Part shown: in pieces, positions 10,913 to 21,400 of the stretch
Layout of the letters: every line of letters starts with the position of its first letter
How positions within the stretch are numbered: the stretch's first letter is position 1
Assembly (NCBI GenBank): GCA_947471745.1
Contig: CANJKZ010000423.1
Coordinates: 310,001-374,000 of the forward strand
Reading direction: 5' to 3'
Length of the DNA: 64,000 nt
Source of the DNA: Closterium sp. Naga37s-1
Taxonomy: Eukaryota > Streptophyta > Zygnematophyceae > Desmidiales > Closteriaceae
Notes under the pieces: model-generated
The model's database searches: none
What the model saw: only the letters and a program-made list of their open reading frames with translations
Told to the model about the DNA's origin: nothing
Translations under genes and position numbers: made by a program

Positions 10913-11575
10913 TCAGAGGTTGCTCTCGACGTCCTTGAGGGCAGACTTAAGGACCTCGATAGTGAGCTCGCCAGGGTGCATCAGAAGAAGCGCGTCACGA
11001 ACCGAGGCAAGGCGGTCAGGGAGGCTAGTGGCGATGAAATAGATAGTAATCGCCATCGGGGGAGGGAGCAGTGCAAGCTGTGCGTTAGTGCAGGCAGCGC
11101 GGTAGCTAGAATCGAGCGAGCGCAGGTGAGCGATCATGTCAGCAGAGCGCTCAAACGAGGCGAGGTCAAGAAACAAAACCGGGAGGAACAGGCGATTAAG
11201 AGAGACAGTGGTGGGAGTAGCGTAGCGGACCTTGATCGCAGTCAGGAACTCACTAGCCGTACGAAACTGTGTGAAGTGGGCCTCCTCAGACTCAAGGAGG
11301 AGGCTGCTGAGGGCGATGCAGGCCGCAGCGTCACCCGACTTCCACGCTGTCAGGTCAGCACGCTGGCGGGCATAACGGTCTCTGTCTGCACTGCTTGGGT
11401 CAGCGCCTAAGGGTGCAGGGTCGTCGGGCTTAGGAAGGTCGCCGGAAGCGTGCGCCCACAGAGACTCATCTGCCTGAACCTGACTCTCTAAAAGGCGGCG
11501 CGCACGCAGGAGCCAGATCGAGAACTCGAGCGGCCTACCCTCGGCGTCAAAGCGCAGGACCCTAGGGGTCGCCAT
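10913..11575 (-). CDS. Element A gag N-terminal region
   Basis: 220-residue open frame MATPRVLRFDAEGRPLEFS to LLMHPGELTIEVLKSALKDV. It matches the gag N-terminus of element H (MATPSVLTFDAEGRAIDFE, SVCPTTLTVDLLEKALLAIE) and belongs to the UBN2/DUF4219-like gag group. It ends where the deletion begins and so lacks the Gly-rich tail and zinc-binding end. Confidence 0.85.
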   Translation of the reverse strand: MATPRVLRFDAEGRPLEFSIWLLRARRLLESQVQADESLWAHASGDLPKPDDPAPLGADPSSADRDRYARQRADLTAWKSGDAAACIALSSLLLESEEAHFTQFRTASEFLTAIKVRYATPTTVSLNRLFLPVLFLDLASFERSADMIAHLRSLDSSYRAACTNAQLALLPPPMAITIYFIATSLPDRLASVRDALLLMHPGELTIEVLKSALKDVESNL

Positions 11576-12353
11576 AGCGGAAGCAAAGAGGTGGGAAGTG
11601 CTGCTGTCGAAACCCTAAACACGTAGAGCGGCTTAGTAGGGCGTGACTGGCAGAGTTGGAGGCCTAGGGCGCTACGGGAAGCAGGGTAGGGAGCGACACG
11701 GTGGGACTAGAAGGGTGCGGCGCTACGGGCAGGGGTAGCGCGACGTGACGGGATGGGCAGCGCGACGCGACTGGACAAGACGGGCAGGCGCGACGCGGCG
11801 CGACGGGACGGGCTGCGTGACGCGGACGGACAGCGCGACGCGGCGGGACGGGACGGGACGGACGGCGCGACGCGGCGGGACGGACAGGCGCGACGCATGC
11901 GACGGGACGGGACGGGACGGGACGGGACGGGATGGACGCGACGCGACGGGACGGCGCGACGCGACGGGACAGCAGGGGCGACGGGACAGCAGGGGCGACG
12001 GGACAGCAGGGGCGACGGGACAGCAGGGGCGACGGGACAGCAGGGGCGACGGGACAGCAGGGGCGACGGGACAGCAGGGGCAACGCGACGGGACGGGACA
12101 GCAGGGGCGACGGAACAGCAGGGGCGACGAGACAGCAGGGGCGACGGGACAGCAGGGGCAACGCGACGGGACGGGACAGCAGGGGCGACGCGATGACAGG
12201 CGTAGTGAGCGCTAGGGCACGAGAGAGACGAGCGCGATACGCGCTAGGGGACAGTACGGGCGTAACGTGCACTAGGGTACGGAACAGGCTCGCGCGCTAC
12301 GGACGTGAACGAGAGGAACGAGATCCCACAGGATCCTAACCTAGGTGATACCA
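11576..12353 (-). repeat. Element A 5' leader with 17-bp minisatellite
   Basis: Leader between gag start and 5' LTR. From about 11,730 to 12,195 it is GACGGGACGGG-rich, and from about 11,960 it is a tandem array of the 17-bp unit GACGGGACAGCAGGGGC. The long open frames over it in several frames are by-products of the repeat. The core resembles repeats in the leaders of B and G. Confidence 0.85.
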
Positions 12354-12483
12354 TGTCAAGAACGGAAATGATAATTTTACTAAGGTTGGTTGGGGTACAT
12401 AAACCTAACCCTAACTGTTGTACCCCATATTACACACATCACTAAGACTATAACATCTGACATTCCCTTAGGTGCAGCTGTAT

Positions 12484-12614
12484 TGTCAGAATAGTGAAGG
12501 AAGGAATGACTGAACTAGCAAGCAGGTGGGTACAAGTAGGAAACCTAAAAGTGTTGTACCCTATATGAACTACCCCACTACAGCCTACACAGACTATAGC
12601 ATATAAGTTTGACA
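12484..12614 (-). repeat. 3' LTR of element B
   Basis: 131 bp, TG...CA ended; the first 54 bases recur at 18916-18969. Immediately inside lies the hairpin-forming polypurine tract region (CACCCCCATAGGCAAAGTGG). Confidence 0.87.
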
Positions 12615-12978
12615 CACCCCCATAGGCAAAGTGGGGGAGAACAAGAGGTCACAAGACCGGTCAAGAAAGGCAAAGCAAGCTCAGGGTGGATCACGACGTC
12701 ACCACGCATTCTGAGCACAAGCAAATGGCCACAAGGCCAGTTCACATGCAGAGTTATATAAAGGAGAACAAGCAATACAGTGATCACAACCTAGCAAGTG
12801 TAAGCATGCATGTATATATAGAGAGATCACAGTACAAGCAGAGTCAAGAAGTAAGCAAGTAAGGCACGGTAGGCACAAGGCCTAGAACAGTACAGAAACG
12901 CTGATGATCACAAGGCTGAAGTGCCTTGGTGAAGACATCAGCAGTGTTGCCCCGAGTGGCCACGTAAGCAAGACGAAG

Positions 12979-14358
12979 CTAACCATGCTGCTGCAACTCT
13001 CGAGCAAGGAAGTAGCGCAGAGCGATGTGCTTCGTTCTGTGCTCCAGTCTGTGCTCCTGACACAAGGCAAGGGCTGCCTTGTTGTCGACGTACATCACTG
13101 GAGGAGAACGAGGCGGCTCTCCCAGGTCGGTCAGCAGGTAGGTGAGCCAGCGTAACTCCTGTGCAGCCATGGCCCCTGCGTAGATCTCAGCCTCACAGCT
13201 GGAGCTGAGAACAGAAGACGAGCGGGTAGACCGCCAAGAAACAGAGCCAGAGCCAAGGCTGAAGGTGTAACCCTGTGACGACCGCTGCGTAGCCAAGTCG
13301 TCAGCCCAGGAAGCGTCTGCGTGACCAGTGAGGACACCTCGAGCCCGTCCTCCAAGCACGAGCCCCATGCCCGACGTATTGCACAAGTAGCGCAACACCC
13401 TCTTAGCAGCATCCATGTGCTCCTTCCTGTGTCTGCCAGGAGCGACATAGCGTGCTAGAATGCTAAGAGGGTTGGCAAGGTCAGGTGGAGTGCAGGTCAT
13501 CAGGTACATGAGGCAGCCCATAAGCTCTGGATACGGGCCACTCGGCTCTACGGACTCGTCCGAAGGTGGAGCTGAGAGCGAGTGACCGGTACGCAGAGGA
13601 GTGGACTGTGGCGAGGAGTACGTGAAGCGGAAGCGCTGAAGGACCTGCTGCACCATGTGTGACTGAGTCAAGGTAATGGTGCGCTGTGCTCTGTCCCGGG
13701 TGATCCGCAAGCCAAGATAGCTTGTCAGCTCACCCAGGTCTGTGCACGTGTGTCTCTTCTGCAGCTCCGACTTCACGTGGGCGAGTCCCTCAGTGTCAGC
13801 AGTAGCAAAGACCAAGTCGTCTACGTACACGAGAACGTAGAACGGCGGCAGAGTGGTGTCGGTACGTAGAAACAGCGACAGGTCAGCAGTAGAAGGAGCA
13901 AACCCAAGAGCAGCAAGAGTCGTCCTCAGCGTGTCGTGCCACTCACGGGGTGCCTGGCGGAGACCGTAGACTGGCCGCCAGAGGCTCCACTGGGTACCAG
14001 CAGGAAACGACCCAGTGAAGCCAGGTGGGCGGCGCAGCCAGATCTCCTCGTGCAGGCTGCCCTGTAGGAAAGCAGTGCTGAAGTCAAGAGAGTGAAGCTC
14101 GTAGTCACCCTGAGCGGCGACGTGCAGCAGAACCCAAAGAGTGGTCATCTTCGGGGTAGGGGAGAAGGTCTGGAAGAAGTCAACTCCCTCTCGCTGACTG
14201 AAGCCTTGTGCAACGTAACGCGCCTTGAAGACAGGCGGAGAACCCGGCGGCCGCTTCACCCTAAAAATCCACATGCCACTGATGATGTTCGCCCCAGGCG
14301 GGGGAACCTCGTCGACGTAGGTGCCTGTGGACTTCCAGGAAGCCATCTCTGCGTCCAT
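12979..14358 (-). CDS. Element B reverse transcriptase and RNase H
   Basis: 459-residue open frame covering nearly all RT and RNase H: MWIFRVKRPPGSPPVFKARY, LHSLDFSTAFLQGSLHEEIW, LVYVDDLVFATADTEGL, then GHADASWADDLATQRSSQGY, SSSCEAEIYAGAMAAQELRW and MYVDNKAALALCQEHRLEHR. It ends at a stop about 40 codons before the usual FTKAL end (compare H at 38930), so the RNase H tail is lost. Confidence 0.9.
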   Translation of the reverse strand: MDAEMASWKSTGTYVDEVPPPGANIISGMWIFRVKRPPGSPPVFKARYVAQGFSQREGVDFFQTFSPTPKMTTLWVLLHVAAQGDYELHSLDFSTAFLQGSLHEEIWLRRPPGFTGSFPAGTQWSLWRPVYGLRQAPREWHDTLRTTLAALGFAPSTADLSLFLRTDTTLPPFYVLVYVDDLVFATADTEGLAHVKSELQKRHTCTDLGELTSYLGLRITRDRAQRTITLTQSHMVQQVLQRFRFTYSSPQSTPLRTGHSLSAPPSDESVEPSGPYPELMGCLMYLMTCTPPDLANPLSILARYVAPGRHRKEHMDAAKRVLRYLCNTSGMGLVLGGRARGVLTGHADASWADDLATQRSSQGYTFSLGSGSVSWRSTRSSSVLSSSCEAEIYAGAMAAQELRWLTYLLTDLGEPPRSPPVMYVDNKAALALCQEHRLEHRTKHIALRYFLARELQQHG

Positions 14359-14390
14359 GGCTGTCTGCCACTGAGAGGAGTAGGGACCCT

Positions 14391-16490
14391 CTATCGCCTC
14401 TGCGTAAGAGCGCGGGTCGGGATGTCTGGTGCATCCGGGTCTCCCTCAGGGGCATGCAGCATGGATACGAGATGAGGTAAAGCAGCGGAAAAGCACTCAA
14501 ACTCCTCCTGTCTGTCCTCAAGGACGTTCGTGCGAAGAGCACACTCACCCCCGACGGACGGAGGACAGACAGACTCAGACTCAGAATCGGCAACAAGACT
14601 AGCGGCGTAGTATAGACGACAGGCGGCAGCAAAGTCAACAAGCTCAGCAACTAGAGCAGACGCAGCAGTGGACTCAAACGAAGGGTCAGTGACAACAGTG
14701 GCCAGGAAACGCGTGACAGTAGGACTAGCAGCACGAAGGGAGTCAGACTCCGGGTCCGGACCGTCAGGAAGAGAGGACGCAGGAGGAGATGGCAGAGGGA
14801 CACGCTGTGGAGCAGTGGAAGGACGGAGAGTCATATAGTGAGTGCCAGGGACAGGAGGAGGACGCTGACGCGGAACACGACGACCAGTGCGAACAGCGCG
14901 AACAGGCGACTCAGGATGAGACTCAGGCGACGCAGGACGAGACTCATGCAACGCAGGACGAGACTCAGGCTCATGACGCACCGTAAGACCTCTAGTCAGT
15001 CCAGAGTAAGGAGAAGGACCAGGCAGTGGAGAGGCTGGCTGCAACTGCGACTGCGACTGGGCAGGCGGTGGACTCAGTAGGGGAGGAGTAGGACCAGTAG
15101 AAGGCGGGAGGCCAAGAACCTGCTGAAGGAGCGGAACGTAGTACGGCCGCGGCCGCGCAGCGCCTCCAGAAACAGCAGAGACAGCACCAGTACCCGCATC
15201 TCCAAGGTCTCCATCTACAACTCCCTCAGCACCACCAGCTGCAGCACCTCCAGCAGCTCCAGCTCCAGCAGCACCTCCAGCAGTAACAGCTCCAGCACCT
15301 CCAGCTCCAACTCCTGCAGCACCACCAGCCCCAACTCCTGCAACACCACCAGCCCCAGCAGCTCCAGTACCTCCAGTACGAGCACCTCTGGGACCCGCGG
15401 CTCCAGCACCTCCAGCAGCTCCAATACCAGCAGGACCTCCAGCAGCGCCAGGACCCCCAGTACGAGCACCTCCGGGACCAGCGGCTCCAGCACCTCCAGC
15501 AGCTCCATTACCAGCAGGACCTCCAGCAGCGTCAGTACCTCCAGTACGAGCACCTCCAGGACCAGTGGCTCCAGCAGCTCCAGCACCAGCAGCACCTCCA
15601 GCAGCTCCAGCTCCAGAAGCACCTCCAGCAGCACGGCTACAGCGCCGAGCGTACCACTCATGCAGCCGCTGTGGAGAGAGGGGCTCCCGCCGTGACGGGA
15701 CACCCGGAGGACCTCCAGACTCAGCACACTCAGGCTCAGCACCCCCAGACTCAGCACCCCCAGGCTCAGCACCCCCAGGCTCCGCACGCTCAGGCTCAGC
15801 ACCCCCAGGCTCCGCACCCTCAGACTCAGCAACCCCATGCTCAGCACCCCCAGGCCCCGCACCCGCAGGCTCAGCACCCCTAGCAGCACCAGAGTCGACA
15901 GCTACCTCGACAGGCTCGACAGGGTCTACCTGGGACACACCTGAGGGGGCAGGACCCTGAGGGGGGAGGGGGTCTACCGGAGGAGCACCTGGTGCTAGGA
16001 AGAGCGGCGGGGGGGGGAGAGGGGCAGTGCGGTAGGGAAAGAGACGGTAGTAAGATACCGACTCGTCAAACGTGACGTCCTGAGAGGACAGAACACGACG
16101 TGAGGTGGGGTGGTAAAACTGCCACCCAGGCGCGTCAGGGGGGAAGCCAAGGAAGACGCAGGGAACAGCACTGGAGGACAGCTTGTCCGCGGAAGAATCG
16201 CGGACAAAAGCTCGAGATCCCCAGACACGGAACACAGACGCATCGCCAACCTTCCCCGTCCACCGCAGAGTAGGTGTGGTCTCCGGCAAGGAGACACGAG
16301 GCTGAAGGTTGATCTGATGCGCAGCGTACTGAACCGCGAACGGCCACAGAAAATGGGGAGCAGCCGCATGGATCATGGACGTACGAGCGACGTCCATGAC
16401 CATGCCAATGCGGCGCTCAGCAATCCCATTTTGCTGTGGGGAGGCCGGAAGCGTGAACGTCTGGCGGATGCCCTCCGCACGACAGAAAGC
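14391..16490 (-). pseudogene. Element B integrase C-terminal half and linker
   Basis: Reads the integrase Glu motif SPQQNGIAERRIG, then MVMDVARTSMIHAAAPHFLW, VFLGFPPDAPGWQFYHP and VLSSQDVTFDESV. A ~450-residue low-complexity linker follows with GGAEP and GGARTGG repeats, a copy of the LSPQ-xL-xEWYARR motif (15,640-15,695), and LEDRQEEFECFSAALPHLV before RT. A frameshift near 14,420 separates it from RT. Confidence 0.87.
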
Positions 16491-16492
16491 CC

Positions 16493-17560
16493 TCAGAAGG
16501 TCGGAGGAAAACTCACCACCCCTGTCTGAGTGCAGACGCAGAACAGGAAGGTCCGAGCCAAAACTCTCGCTGAGCTGGCGACGGGCACCGCGGATCTAGT
16601 GACCTCACCCTTGTAGCGCAAGGGGAAGACTGTGGTGTAACGCGAGTAGTCGTCAACGACCAGCAGGAAGTAACGCTCGTGACCCTGTCCACGGACGCGG
16701 GCTGGGCCCCACACAAGGAACACAGGTAGGGGCCGGCCCTGGAGGAAGGGGAGGGAGGGATCGGGGGAGACCGGAGACAAGGGTACGGGAGGCCATACCT
16801 CGAAGACGAGGCATGGAGGGTGACCAAGGTGGTGGTGCCAAAGGAGAGTCTCGTGTGACAGAGGATGACACGAGCAGGGGGCAGACGCCGGACTAGACCT
16901 GGACGCAGCAGCAAGCACCTGACCAGACGCGGCTACCTGACCAGACGCAGTGACTGGAGGAGACGCAGTAGTTAGTGTGTACAGACTCGACCCAGGCCGA
17001 CGGGTGAACGTGGCCAGGTGGCGGCCCGTCCGAGAGCAAGTGCAGTGGGTCACACGCTGACCTCCAGGGGTGAACTGGTCAACCCACACGTCCTGGAGGT
17101 AAGCTCCACTCACCAAGTTTGTAGAGAACGAGGGGAGGTGGAGTCCTGACAGTGAGCCAGACGGGACCGCCGGACACGGCAGGACCGTGGAGGAGTGAGC
17201 AAGGACGGGGCCCCCAGAGGGGTCCGCCAGGGAGACTGCAACTGGCCGACTGAGCGGCGTGAGTGTGGTGCTGTCGCGAAAGAAGGAGCGGGAAGCACCT
17301 GAGTCAAGTGTGAAGGTGTGCAAGACCTCAGCAGGCGCAGTAGCAGAGAGAGCAGACTCACCAGCACCTGGAGCAGGAGACTCACTAGCACCTAGAGCAG
17401 CAGCCTCACCAGCACCTAGAGCAGCAGACTCTATACCTGGGTCAGGCGGGACACACAGGTAACAGGCACCCTCAGCACTAGTAGACAATGCATACATGGC
17501 AGTGAGGATAGCATCATAGTCAAGAGCAAAGATATCCACCCGCTGCCTAAGCAGCTCCAC
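16493..17560 (-). pseudogene. Element B protease and integrase N-terminal half
   Basis: Protease DSGASRSFFRDSTTLTPLSR, then TGRHLATFTRRPGSSLYTL, pre-integrase LLWHHHLGHPP, then a deletion: where H has CVPCVEGRQRAAPH and LQTLHMDV, B jumps to GRPLPVFLVWGPARV. It thus loses the zinc-binding CxxC and the first catalytic Asp. VVDDYSRYTTVFPL is intact; a frameshift follows (TQTGVVSFP in place of HSDRGGEFS). Confidence 0.86.
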
Positions 17561-17599
17561 CCAGTCGGGGAGCTCAGCCTCGTCGCCAAACTTGGTACG

Positions 17600-17990
17600 C
17601 TAGGCGTCGCTCAGATAGGCGAAGCAGCGGGACTGTGTGTGACCAACCGTCCCACAAGTCTGACCAGCCCGATCACCTGTGCGAATGACGTACGGGCAGC
17701 GAACGGTACTCCGAGACCCTCTACTCTGAGCGTACCACTCACGAAGCTGCTGGGGCGTAAGGGTCTCGCGCGGACGCCGCTGCAGCTGCATCTGGCCACT
17801 GCCAGAAGCACCCGACTGACCAGCTCCAGGGCGACTGCCACTACGGCCGCCGCCACAACCCCAACTAGTGTACCACTCACGAAGCTGCTGGGGCGTGAGG
17901 GACTCGCGCGGACGTCGCTGGAGCTGCATTTGGCCACCGCCAGTAGCAGCAGTAGCAGCAATAACAGCTGTAGCAGTAGTAGTAGCTCCT
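17600..17990 (-). pseudogene. Element B gag tail with internal duplication
   Basis: Contains the zinc-knuckle-like CPYVIRTGDRAGQTCGTVGH with following SRC. The preceding motif RPRETLTPQQLREWY is present twice (about 17,730-17,790 and 17,865-17,925), so a ~137-bp piece is tandemly duplicated. The gag N-terminus is absent. Confidence 0.83.
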
Positions 17991-18000
17991 AGGGCAGCAG

Positions 18001-18900
18001 CACATAGGGTTTTTTTTTTTGTTTTTTTTTGTTTTTTGTTTTTTTTTTTGTAATCATTATTTATTTATTTTAGGGTTTGGCAGGGCGCGTTGGGCGCTGC
18101 AGAGGCGGCTCGCGGGCTGCAGGGGTGGCTCGCGGGCTGCAGGGGCAGGGCGCGGGCGGCTTGCTCGGGGCGGCGCGCGTGCCCTAGGGCGACGCGACGG
18201 GCAGGGCAGGGCGGCGCGGTGACCCTAGGGTGACGCGACGGGCAGGGCAGGGGCGGCGCGCGGGCCCTAGGGCGACGCTACGACCAGGGCAGGGGCGGCG
18301 CGCGGGCCCTACGGTGACGCGACGGGCAGGGCAGGGGCGGCGCGCGGGCCCTAGGGCGACGCGACGGGCAGGGCAGGGGCGGCACGCGGGCCCTAGGGCG
18401 ACGCGACGGGCAGGGCAGGGGTGGCGCGCGTGCCCTAGGGTGACGCGACGGGCAGGGCAGGGGCGACGCGCTTACCAGGAGCGGGTGCAGGGCAGGGCCG
18501 CGACGGGCGGTTAGGTTAGGGCCACAACGGGGCGGCTGTAGGGCAGGGCCGCGACGAGGCGACGGCAGAGCAGGGCCGCGACGGGGCGGCAGCAGGGCAG
18601 GGCCGCGACAAGGCGGCTGCAGGGCAGGGCCGCGACGGGTGGCGGCAGGGCAGGGCCACGACGGGCGGCGAGGTCAGGGCCGCAACGGGGGGCGGCAGGG
18701 CAGGGCCGCGAAGGGCGGCTAGGTCAGGGCCGCGACGAGCCGTTAGAGCAGGGCCGCGACGGGCCGGTAGGGCAGGGCCGCTACGGGCGGCAGTAGGGCA
18801 GGGCGCGCGACGGCGCAGGTGAGGCATGCGCGAGGCGCGCTTCGAGCAGGGCAGGAAAACGATCGTGGTGGGCCCTTAAAAAAACGTTCCCACTAGGGAA
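18001..18900 (-). repeat. Element B 5' leader: poly-T tract and 42-bp minisatellite
   Basis: Starts with T-rich tracts (18,010-18,060). From about 18,190 to 18,480 there is a tandem array of a 42-bp unit (core GACGCGACGGGCAGGGCAGG, ending CGCGCGGGCCCTAGGGC). Because 42 is a multiple of three, one frame stays open with a 14-residue repeat. From 18,500 to 18,840 come looser GGGCAGGGCCGCGACG units. No real gene is seen. Confidence 0.85.
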
Positions 18901-18903
18901 CCT

Positions 18904-18915
18904 GCTCTGATACCA
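18904..18915 (-). promoter_or_regulatory. Element B primer-binding site
   Basis: The minus strand reads TGGTATCAGAGC directly inside the LTR end, a 12-base match to the 3' end of initiator tRNA-Met. Confidence 0.86.
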
Positions 18916-18969
18916 TGTCAGAATAGTGAAGGAAGGAATGACTGAACTAGCAAGCAGGTGGGTACAAGT
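18916..18969 (-). repeat. 5' LTR of element B, truncated
   Basis: Identical in register to the first 54 bases of 12484-12614, then replaced by the opposite-strand copia fragment C at GGGTACAAGT/TCGACC. Confidence 0.85.
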
Positions 18970-20240
18970 TCGACCTCGTTGGTACTGAGCAGGTCGGGAC
19001 TGCGTCCGCTCCGAGCTGGCGCCGCAGCGGCAAGGGCAAAGGGGGCAAGGGAGGTGGAGGTGACGGCGGGGGAGGTGGTGGTGGGGGCGGTGGCGGTGGT
19101 GGGGGTGGTGGCGGGACTGGAGGGGCTAGTGGCAGCGGTGGGGGTGGAGGCGGCAGCAGGGGAGGAGGTGGCCGGGGTGGGGGCGGTGGTTGGGGAGGCG
19201 GTGGACGCGGAGGCGGCAGAGGCGGTGGTGGTCGAGGTGGTGGCAGCGGCGGTGGTGGTCGTGGAGGCGCTGGCGGTGGCCAGAGCCAGCAGCACACTCC
19301 GTCGTCCCAGGAGCTTCGTGAGTGGTACTCTCAGCACGGGGGGGGGGGGGGGTGGCCTTAGCTGTACGTACGTCATCCGCACTGGTGACCGCACTGGCCA
19401 GACGTGTGGAAGGGCGCACACCACGCAGCGCTGCTTCTCCCGCCTTGACGACGCTTGGCGCACTCAGTTCCCTGCTGCCACTGAGCTGCCCCGCTAGGCT
19501 GACCTGATGAAGAAGAACATTGATATCTATGCTCTTGACTTTGATGCTATTCTCACTGCCATGTATGTGTTGTCTACTAGTGGAGAGGGTGATCAGTACC
19601 TGCGTGTTCCGCCCGACCCGGGCATTCGGACCAGTGAGGCTGCCGCTCTAGGTGCTTGCGTGTCTGCTGCCCCAGGTGCTGGTGAGGCTGCTGCTCTAGG
19701 TGCTTGCGTGTCTGCTGCCCCAGGTGCTGGTGAGGCTGCTGCTCTAGGTGCTAGTGAGTCTGCGCCCCCTGGTACTGAGTCCACTGAGGCACTGCACACC
19801 TTCACTCTAGACTCAGGAGCTTCTCGCTGTTTCTTTCGTGACCGCACTGCCCTTGAGCAGCTTGCCCGGCCAGTTGCTGTCTCCCTTGCTGACCCCTCTG
19901 GGGGTCCGGTCATTGCGACCTCCTCCACTGTCCTTCCTTGTCCTGCGGTTCCGTCGGGCACACTGTCCGGTCTCCACCTCCCCTCGTTCTCTACGAACTT
20001 GGTGGCGGGTTGTGCGCTCCAGGACGGGGGTGTCCACCAGTTCACCCCTGCCTACGAGCGCGTGACACACTGCACGTGTGCTCGGACGGGCCGTCACCTG
20101 GCTACCTTCACTAGGCAGCCGGGGTCGGACCTGTACACACTGACCACTGAGTCCCCTCAGGTAGCTGCGTCTGCGTCTGCGTCAGGTCAGCTGTCTGCCC
20201 CCTGCTCGTGTCGCTCTCTCGCGCACGAGACTGTCCTCTG
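18970..20240 (+). pseudogene. Copia fragment C: gag tail and protease
   Basis: Plus-strand fragment of an H-type polyprotein. It holds a Gly-rich gag stretch (19,020-19,280), LREWY, the zinc-knuckle-like region (YVIRTGDRTGQTCGRAH), then an open frame 19507-20241 with YALDFDAILTAMYVLSTS, three repeats of GEAAALGACVSAAPGA, protease DSGASRCFFRDRTALEQLAR and DPSGGPVIATSSTVLP. It ends at LAHETVL, where H continues with WHHRLGH; here the sequence switches to the primer site of LTR D. No LTRs of its own. Confidence 0.88.
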
Positions 20241-20381
20241 ATACCATGTTAGAATGTTAGAGAGAACGAGAATGATGAAACTAGCAGAAAGTTGGGTACA
20301 AGTAGGAAACCCTAAGTTTGTTGTACCCCCTAAGGCTAAACCCACTATAGCCTACACAATGTAAACATACAATGTTTGACA
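20241..20381 (-). repeat. Lone copia LTR D with primer-binding site
   Basis: 135-bp LTR (TGTTAGAATG at 20247 to TTTGACA at 20381) with an adjoining TGGTATCAGAG on the minus strand (complement at 20236-20246). The expected gag is not behind it; instead fragment C lies there in the opposite orientation. The other side abuts the truncated LTR of E. Confidence 0.8.
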
Positions 20382-20722
20382 AGATAAATCTATTGAATAA
20401 TTCATCTGGGTACAAGGCGAGGCTATATATAGGCTCGACACAAGGCCAGTTACCCAGGTGTTACGCGAATGTTCTGAGGGTCGCGAAGCGTCCCGAACAG
20501 AACCTTCCCGAACTCGGTAGAAAGCAATTCGGTGGGAACCGAAAAGGCTTGAGTTCGGTACACGTAACCTGGTTCGGTGCTATAACTATAATAACATATA
20601 GGAATGCACCTAACCTAGGAAATCAAGCATATCTATGCATGATAAATAAAACCTAAGCTAGTAATAGCATAATAAAGTCCAGGCAAGCTAGCAAAGCCAG
20701 CATAAGCCGTCGTACTCTCACA
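20382..20722 (-). repeat. 3' LTR of element E
   Basis: 341 bases matching 25706-26047 closely. The first 21 bases are gone, lost at the junction with LTR D. Confidence 0.88.
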
Positions 20723-20732
20723 CGCCCCCCCC

Positions 20733-21236
20733 TCAAAGCTGGGTGGCGTGAGAAACACCCTGCTTGAAAAGATAGTCCTTGAGAGCACAGCGTGCGTTGC
20801 CGATATCAGCTTCTACAACCCAACTGTTCTCCGACGGGTCGTATCCCTTCCAGCGTATCAGGAACTCGAGCATGTTGTCGCGTCTGCGTCGATGAGCGAG
20901 CACTCGTTCCACCTCGTACTCTGGTTCATCCTGTACGAGAACACGTGGTGGTGGCGGTATCTGGCGTCCCTGGAGCTGTTGGTTGGGGTCCTTATAGGGC
21001 TTCAGTAGCTGAACATGGAAAGCGATGTGAAGCTTCCACGTAGTAGGTAAGCGTAAGCGGAATGTTACTGGTGTCACCTGTGCCTGAACGTGAAAAGGAC
21101 CACAGAAGCGAGGCCGGAGCTTGGATGGTAGGTGAGACAAGTTCAAGTTGCGCGTGTCAAGGAGCACCTGATCTCCGACTGCTACGGTGTGATCACGTCG
21201 CTGGCGATTGGCATACTGTTTCTGGGAGGTCTGCAT
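20733..21236 (-). pseudogene. Element E integrase C-terminus and chromodomain
   Basis: DHTVAVGDQVLLDTRNLNLS, LRPRFCGPFHVQAQVTPVTF (GPF/Y domain), then a chromodomain: DEPEYEVERVLAHRRRR, LEFLIRWKGYDPSENSWV. The domain looks complete, ending shortly before the polypurine tract. It is separated from the core by frameshifts between 21,240 and 21,400. Confidence 0.9.
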
Positions 21237-21400
21237 CGTGGTGAGGTGACGAAGTCATGTGCAGCGTGGACGCGTGCCGGTGTGGTTGGCTGCTGTGGTG
21301 TAAGTGGTTCTCGTCTGTAACACGGGAAGAAAGGAGATTTCCCTGTGGCCACATGTGAAGCGTTGTTGTAAGCGAACTCAAGTGTTGGTAACTGTAGATC

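Larger units (their letters stand above)
8425..12462 (-). mobile_element. Copia element A, integrase-deleted
   Basis: Ty1/copia element on the minus strand with 109-bp LTRs starting TGTCAAGAACGG and ending ATCTGACA at 8425-8533, 8792-8900 (extra internal copy) and 12354-12462. The outer copies are flanked by TTCCC (8420-8424 and 12463-12467), a 5-bp target duplication. Gag, a short linker, RT and RNase H are present, but protease and integrase are missing between gag and RT, so the copy would depend on another element. The primer site next to 12354 (TGGTATCA) matches only the first eight bases of the tRNA-Met type. Confidence 0.9.
12484..18969 (-). mobile_element. Copia element B, decayed
   Basis: Minus-strand relative of element H: 3' LTR 12484-12614 (TGTCAGAATAG to TTTGACA, 131 bp), RNase H/RT, long linker, integrase, protease, gag tail, GC-rich leader, primer site 18904-18915 and a 5' LTR cut after 54 bases at 18969. 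The N-terminal half of gag is missing: the sequence goes from the gag tail at ~17,990 straight into a poly-T tract and repeats. Multiple frameshifts and small deletions break pol. Confidence 0.9.

Noticed and set aside
11960..12200. CRISPR-like repeat array
   Set aside because: Units are contiguous without unique spacers, in a eukaryotic retrotransposon leader.
11745..12339. Long overlapping open frames on both strands (Arg/Asp/Gly or Pro/Ser/Arg rich)
   Set aside because: They are created by the 17-bp minisatellite in the element A leader; no start context or homology.
18230..18514. 14-residue repeat protein (RRAGQGRRAGPRAT-type)
   Set aside because: Product of a 42-bp minisatellite, a multiple of three, in a retrotransposon leader.
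18904..18915. tRNA-Met gene
   Set aside because: Only the 12-base primer-binding complement is present, next to an LTR; no cloverleaf.
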